Shown here: piece after piece, positions 60,325 through 64,000 of the stretch
How positions within the stretch are numbered: the stretch's first letter is position 1
Layout of the letters: every line of letters starts with the position of its first letter
NCBI RefSeq assembly: GCF_002795845.1
Contig: NZ_CP011797.1
Coordinates: 705,501 to 769,500 of the forward strand
DNA: 64,000 nt
Origin: Reinekea forsetii
GTDB lineage: Bacteria; Pseudomonadota; Gammaproteobacteria; Pseudomonadales; Natronospirillaceae
Direction of reading: 5' to 3'
Notes under the pieces: model-generated
Told to the model about the DNA's origin: nothing
The model's database searches: none
The model's input: only the letters and a program-made list of their open reading frames with translations
Program-made: the position numbers and the translations under genes

Positions 60325-60360
60325 ACCAAACGGCCTTCAATTTCAGTAGGAGAAAGCAGT

Positions 60361-61005
60361 ATGAGTAAAAAACAAACCTTGCGCGTCGGTGTCGGCGGCC
60401 CAGTCGGTTCGGGCAAAACAGCCCTGTTGCGCTCCTTATGTGCGGCGTTAAAAGATCACTACAACATCGCCGTGGTGACCAACGATATTTACACTAAGGA
60501 AGACGCGCAATTTTTAACCAAAAATAAAGCGCTCGAAGCCGATCGGATTCTCGGGGTCGAGACCGGTGGCTGCCCCCATACCGCCATTCGCGAAGACGCC
60601 TCAATGAACCTGGCCGCGATCGATGAGCTGATGGCCCGCCACGGTGAGCTGGACGTGGTCTTCGTGGAAAGTGGTGGTGACAACCTAAGCGCCACCTTCA
60701 GCCCGGAGCTGTCGGACTACACCATCTACGTGATCGATGTCTCGGCCGGTGACAAGATTCCGCGTAAGGGCGGGCCGGGCATTACCCGATCCGACCTGTT
60801 GGTGATCAATAAGATCGACCTGGCCCCACTGGTGGGCGCATCACTGGAAGTCATGGATACCGACACCCAACGCATGCGCGGCACTAAACCCTTTGTCTTT
60901 TCCAACCTAAAGACCGCGCAGGGTTTGGATGCGATTATTCAACATATCATCGTCGAAGGCATGCTCGAACCGAAGGCGGTACCGGCCGCACAGGCGGTGG
61001 TCTAA
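60361..61005 (+). CDS. ureG: urease accessory GTPase UreG
   Basis: SIMIBI-class GTPase that delivers nickel. P-loop [26 protein letters not shown], the nickel site [17 protein letters not shown] (Cys-Pro-His), [15 protein letters not shown] and [11 protein letters not shown] (guanine specificity). 214 residues, normal. RBS TAGGAG before ATG. Last core gene of the urease operon. Confidence 0.97.
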   Translation: MSKKQTLRVGVGGPVGSGKTALLRSLCAALKDHYNIAVVTNDIYTKEDAQFLTKNKALEADRILGVETGGCPHTAIREDASMNLAAIDELMARHGELDVVFVESGGDNLSATFSPELSDYTIYVIDVSAGDKIPRKGGPGITRSDLLVINKIDLAPLVGASLEVMDTDTQRMRGTKPFVFSNLKTAQGLDAIIQHIIVEGMLEPKAVPAAQAVV

Positions 61006-61138
61006 GCGCCGCGAAAAAATAGCACGACTTGCAGTGACTGCTCGGCGGGGTAAAATATGGCCGCTCGCAGAAGCTGCCGTCGCGACCGAATAGTGGTAAT
61101 CAATTTAATAGACATTCTTCTTAAGATGGGAGCACAGC

Positions 61139-61726
61139 ATGAATAAAAAAACACGCATCAGTTTAGCCCTGTTGGCATCAATACTCTTGGTACCCACCCT
61201 GGCCCTTGCACACGACGGCCACACCAGTGCCACCCTATTGAATGGCCTGGCGCACCCCCTTACTGGCTTTGATCACTTGCTCGCCGCCCTGGCCGTTGGC
61301 CTTTGGTCAATTAATAGTACGCAAAAACAGGCCTGGTTGGCGCCACTGGTATTTATCGGCGCAGTGGGCGCGGGCACCTTGCTCGGCACCTTGGGGTTCA
61401 CGCTGCCCTTGATGGAAACCGGCCTGGTTGCCAGCCTGGTATTTTTCGGTGCGCTGATGTTTGTGCATGCCAAAGCCAATGCTGCCGGCAGCCTGTTGGT
61501 GATTGGCCTGTTTGCCTCGGTGCATGGTATGGCGCATGGCAGTGAGATGGCCAGCAGCGCCACGCTGCTCGGCTACCTGACCGGCATTCTGGCCACGTCC
61601 ACCGCTCTGCTGGTGCTCGCGCGCCTAGCCTCGATCACCGCACAGCGGCAGGTGGGCACCCTAGCGCTAAAAGTCAGCGGCGCGGCTGTTGCGCTTATGG
61701 GGGCTTTCTTAGCAACCGGCATCTAA
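61139..61726 (+). CDS. HupE/UreJ-type nickel permease
   Basis: 195-residue membrane protein with about six helices, a signal-like start cleaved near LALAHDGH, and the family motif HPLTGFDHLLAALAVGLW (HxxxxDH, metal-binding). A second helix carries FASVHGMAHGSEM. HupE/UreJ proteins move nickel (or cobalt) in support of urease or hydrogenase. Its place 134 bp after ureG supports nickel supply to this urease. Confidence 0.85.
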   Translation: MNKKTRISLALLASILLVPTLALAHDGHTSATLLNGLAHPLTGFDHLLAALAVGLWSINSTQKQAWLAPLVFIGAVGAGTLLGTLGFTLPLMETGLVASLVFFGALMFVHAKANAAGSLLVIGLFASVHGMAHGSEMASSATLLGYLTGILATSTALLVLARLASITAQRQVGTLALKVSGAAVALMGAFLATGI

Positions 61727-61751
61727 GCCCAAAGGCTAGTAACTAACATGA

Positions 61752-62012
61752 GTGATAGCGGTGGTTTTGGCCTCGCCATCACTCGATCCCCGCCACCCCC
61801 GCGCCCTCACGACCAAAGCAAGCCAAACCCTTATAGACCGAGACATTGAAGCGCATAGTTATGGTGATCTGTTTCGGCCGACCTTCCTGCTCTGGTTGCA
61901 GGCCAGGGAACCCTATGCGCAAGAGATGATTGCCGATGGATTACAGGCTATAGTTACCTGCATCGACCCAACACAGCTTGACCCTGCCTTCGTCGGCTGG
62001 CCCTGTTTCTAG
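61752..62012 (+). pseudogene. internal fragment of a Dph6-like ATP pyrophosphatase
   Basis: The frame contains DIEAHSYGDLF, then a shortened linker and YAQEMIADGLQAIVTCIDPT with QLDPAFVG, matching the C-terminal half of Dph6/YbgI-region ATP pyrophosphatases (diphthine-ammonia-ligase-like N-type). The N-terminal SGGKDS ATP loop and the last 40 residues are missing, and the end runs into unrelated codons (WPCF-stop). A decayed gene. Confidence 0.55.
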
Positions 62013-62028
62013 CCATAGGAGACTCAAC

Positions 62029-62514
62029 ATGCACGCGTCAGTGAGTATTAACATAGCCCAACCCAAGGCCGTTGTTTGGCAGGCTATTTGCGATATAGAG
62101 CATTCCAACACCATGATAAGCGCAATTCTGGCGATCGACATACTGGATCAGCCGAGTGAGGGCCTGATTGGCCTAAAGTGGCGCGAGACCCGCAAGATGT
62201 TCGGCAAAGAGGCCACCGAAGTGATGTGGGTTACCGAGGCGGAGGAGAATCACCACTACACTACCCGCGCTGAAAATCACGGTGCTGTCTACATTTCGCG
62301 CTTGTCGCTGGTGGACTTACCAACAGAACCGAAAGCGGACTCGACAGACGAGTCGACCAGCATGACCCAATTAACCATGACCTTTACGACTGAGTCCCAA
62401 TCGCGTCTTGGAAAAATAATGGCGAGCTGTATGGGGTTTTTGATGAAGGGCTCGATGCAGAAAATGCTCCAGCAAGATTTGGTCGATATTAAAAACCATT
62501 TAGAACAAGCCTAA
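62029..62514 (+). CDS. SRPBCC (START-like) family protein
   Basis: 161 residues of the polyketide-cyclase/START-like fold: SVSINIAQPKAVVWQAICDIEHSN at the N-terminus (partly the strand-helix entry), GLIGLKWRETRKMFGKEATE in the middle, and a long C-terminal helix (LMKGSMQKMLQQDLVDIKNHLEQ). Members bind hydrophobic ligands or act as cyclases/chaperones; role unknown. ATG 62029 has AGGAGA upstream; the longer frame from 61978 overlaps the Dph6 fragment. Confidence 0.75.
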   Translation: MHASVSINIAQPKAVVWQAICDIEHSNTMISAILAIDILDQPSEGLIGLKWRETRKMFGKEATEVMWVTEAEENHHYTTRAENHGAVYISRLSLVDLPTEPKADSTDESTSMTQLTMTFTTESQSRLGKIMASCMGFLMKGSMQKMLQQDLVDIKNHLEQA

Positions 62515-62576
62515 CTAGATAATTCTGAATGTATTGCGACATCGAATTTAAAAACACGGATAGGAACAGATAAAAT

Positions 62577-63164
62577 ATGAGTGAGCTCGTCAACAGTAAT
62601 TTGTTTTTGGTTAAGGAACACGTGGGCCTATTCAAGGCGGCCAATAACTATGATATCTATGACCCGGCCAGCGGCGAAATGATCATGCAGTGCCGCGAAC
62701 CCTCCCTGGGCTTGCTCACCAAGCTATTACGCTTTACCGACTTTAAGCGCATGACCCCCTTCGATGTGCAAATATCGACCCCCGGCGGCGAACGCATAGT
62801 ACGGATACAACGGGGTATCTCGCTGTTCATGTCCAAGGTTGAGGTGCGCGATCAAGACAACGTGGTTATTGGCGGCTTTCAACAACGGATGCTCTCAATC
62901 GGTGGCAAGTTTGATGTGCTGGATAAGGACTATCAGCTGCTCTGTAAGCTGGAAGGGCAATGGACCGGCTGGGACTTTTATTTCCGCAATGGCAAACAGG
63001 ACCTGGCCCATGTCTCCAAAAAATGGACTGGCCTCGGCCGAGAGATGTTTACCAGCGCCGACAACTACGTATTGGAAATATACCAAGACGTGCCTAAGGA
63101 TGATCCCGTGCGCAAGCTGATATTGGCTGCGGTGATGTGTATTGATATGGTGTTGAAAGAATAA
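62577..63164 (+). CDS. phospholipid-scramblase/LURP-one-like protein
   Basis: 195 residues of a Tubby/LURP-one-like beta-barrel fold: LVKEHVGLFKAANNYDIYDP, REPSLGLLTKLLRF, SKVEVRDQDNVVIGGFQQRM and the C-terminal amphipathic strand/helix DDPVRKLILAAVMCIDMVLKE. Bacterial members are uncharacterised; a role in lipid or membrane binding is only suggested by the family name. RBS is weak (GGAACAGATAAAAT). Confidence 0.6.
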   Translation: MSELVNSNLFLVKEHVGLFKAANNYDIYDPASGEMIMQCREPSLGLLTKLLRFTDFKRMTPFDVQISTPGGERIVRIQRGISLFMSKVEVRDQDNVVIGGFQQRMLSIGGKFDVLDKDYQLLCKLEGQWTGWDFYFRNGKQDLAHVSKKWTGLGREMFTSADNYVLEIYQDVPKDDPVRKLILAAVMCIDMVLKE

Positions 63165-63233
63165 TCCTCGCCGTGCGCAGGCTAACAGTGAGCCAGCATT
63201 AGACCTCCTGTCCCGATAATAATAAGAGATTCT

Positions 63234-64000
63234 ATGAAAACACAATTGCTCCCCATTCTGATCACGCTAACATTTCTCCCGCTGTCTGCGGTCGCTAAAG
63301 ATACCCATGCGGTTATAGCGGCCCCGGTGGCCGACCAGGTCATGCGTGAGCAACGGACCACACTGGCCGACAATACCCTAGGGCAGGGTTTTGGCCCTCA
63401 ATCCCCGCGCGATATCGATTCCCTGCCGGGGAGGAATGCGAGAGTCTTTAGCCCGGCCCCGCTGGCTTCGGAGATGAATCTGTGCAATATCCACTTTCAC
63501 AAGAATGCCGAGCACAAGGGCGGCGAGTTTACCCTCTATGCGGGCAATGGCGATGGGCATGGCAACCAGAGTGGTTATCGCTATTCTGGGCAATTAAGTG
63601 ATGCCGAGCGACTGCCGGTTAGTGCCTCAGTTTGCCCAAGTGAGCACGGCAGCCTCGAGTCCGGCGACACCATTGAGGTGCATTATGTGTACTCCACGGC
63701 CCAAGTTAAGCCGGGTCCTACCTTGGCGGCCTGTCTCAACGAGGCCATTGGTAACCCCCAATTGCGAGTCGAAACCCAGGTGTTGGTGCTGGTTAACGCT
63801 AACGAGGCACTTAACTTCGGCGAATTAACAGACTATGACGCGTCGCAAGGGCTTTATCAGGCGGTAAATATTCCGGCGGATACCGGTTTGCCAGTGCAGT
63901 ATGCCGGTTCCACAACGGGCCCAGGCTATAACGAATCCGGTTCACCGTTTCAAGTAACCTGGAACGTCCGCCCTCAGGTGGCTAAGGTCAATATCCAGTC
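63234..64000 (+). CDS. delta-class carbonic anhydrase, secreted, 3' end outside window
   Basis: Open to the window end, so incomplete. Sec signal peptide at residues 1-21 (LLPILITLTFLPLSAVA). The body has the bacterial delta-class signatures: FGPQSPRDID, MNLCNIHFHKNAEHKGGEF (zinc-site His), GDTIEVHYVYST and GNPQLRVETQVLVLVN. A periplasmic enzyme interconverting CO2 and bicarbonate would suit a cell that releases carbon dioxide from urea. The start ATG follows AAGAGATTCT. Assignment rests on remembered family motifs. Confidence 0.8.
   Translation, partial: MKTQLLPILITLTFLPLSAVAKDTHAVIAAPVADQVMREQRTTLADNTLGQGFGPQSPRDIDSLPGRNARVFSPAPLASEMNLCNIHFHKNAEHKGGEFTLYAGNGDGHGNQSGYRYSGQLSDAERLPVSASVCPSEHGSLESGDTIEVHYVYSTAQVKPGPTLAACLNEAIGNPQLRVETQVLVLVNANEALNFGELTDYDASQGLYQAVNIPADTGLPVQYAGSTTGPGYNESGSPFQVTWNVRPQVAKVNIQ

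Noticed and set aside
1-64000. tRNA, rRNA, CRISPR arrays and replication origins
   Set aside because: None recognised on reading both strands; a tRNAscan or Rfam search would be needed to exclude small ones.

Overview
The window looks like a chromosomal segment of a marine-type gammaproteobacterium, perhaps near Reinekea/Saccharospirillaceae; that placement is an inference from gene content, not a measurement. It is a mosaic. The last 14 kb (urea uptake, urease, carbonic anhydrase) is GC-richer, compact and collinear, like conserved core DNA. The 1-49 kb part is AT-richer and loaded with insertion sequences, short repeats, integron cassettes, broken genes and two biosynthetic-looking operons.

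Layout. 0-3 kb: end of an ABC importer operon (ATPase, binding protein) and a small zinc-finger membrane protein. 3.2-5.4 kb: SOS-regulated umuDC, whose umuC appears to start at CTG, then a damaged RES toxin/Xre antitoxin module. 5.9-8.8 kb: a 50-codon ORF and a three-gene ABC-2 exporter. 9.1-10.3 kb: a nucleotidyltransferase among repeats and gene fragments. 10.6-24.5 kb (minus strand): the most striking locus. Two HlyC-like lysine acyltransferases lie next to a 107-residue peptide with nine Gly followed by six Lys, a 70-residue two-helix membrane protein, a type I secretion set (peptidase-like-domain ABC, HlyD, TolC), an SCP2-JmjC protein, an M3 peptidase and an M16 peptidase broken by one in-frame stop. 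An IS3-family element separates the acylation/precursor half from the export half. I read it as an uncharacterised secreted, probably fatty-acylated peptide system.

25.6-35.9 kb: Fic-like protein with palindromic operators, then integron gene cassettes (NTF2, HAD, NUDIX, GNAT, GST, HAD, GNAT) with recognisable attC sites, interrupted by an IS110/IS1111-type element, followed by a blasticidin-S-deaminase-like gene. 36-44.4 kb (minus strand): a tight nine-gene operon (methyltransferase, two dCTP-deaminase-like proteins, small-molecule kinase, PLP decarboxylase, MFS exporter, two ATP-grasp ligases, HAD phosphatase), a candidate natural-product cluster. 45.1-48.8 kb: a frameshifted tyrosine-recombinase remnant of integron-integrase type, a second copy of the IS110-type element, and more cassettes. 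48.8-49.4 kb: IS3 remnant.

49.7-61.7 kb: urtABCDE, ureDABC, ureEFG and a hupE/ureJ-type gene form a complete urea uptake and hydrolysis pathway with nickel handling. A 15-bp minisatellite sits in the 5' part of ureF. The end holds a decayed Dph6-like fragment, an SRPBCC protein, a scramblase-like protein and the start of a secreted delta-class carbonic anhydrase.

Three repeat families recur: A (about 145 bp, ends GGGTCAGAGCC), B (172 bp with 16-bp terminal inverted repeats) and C (about 370 bp, ORF-less, hairpin-rich, sitting 5' of cassette boundaries and of both IS110 copies).
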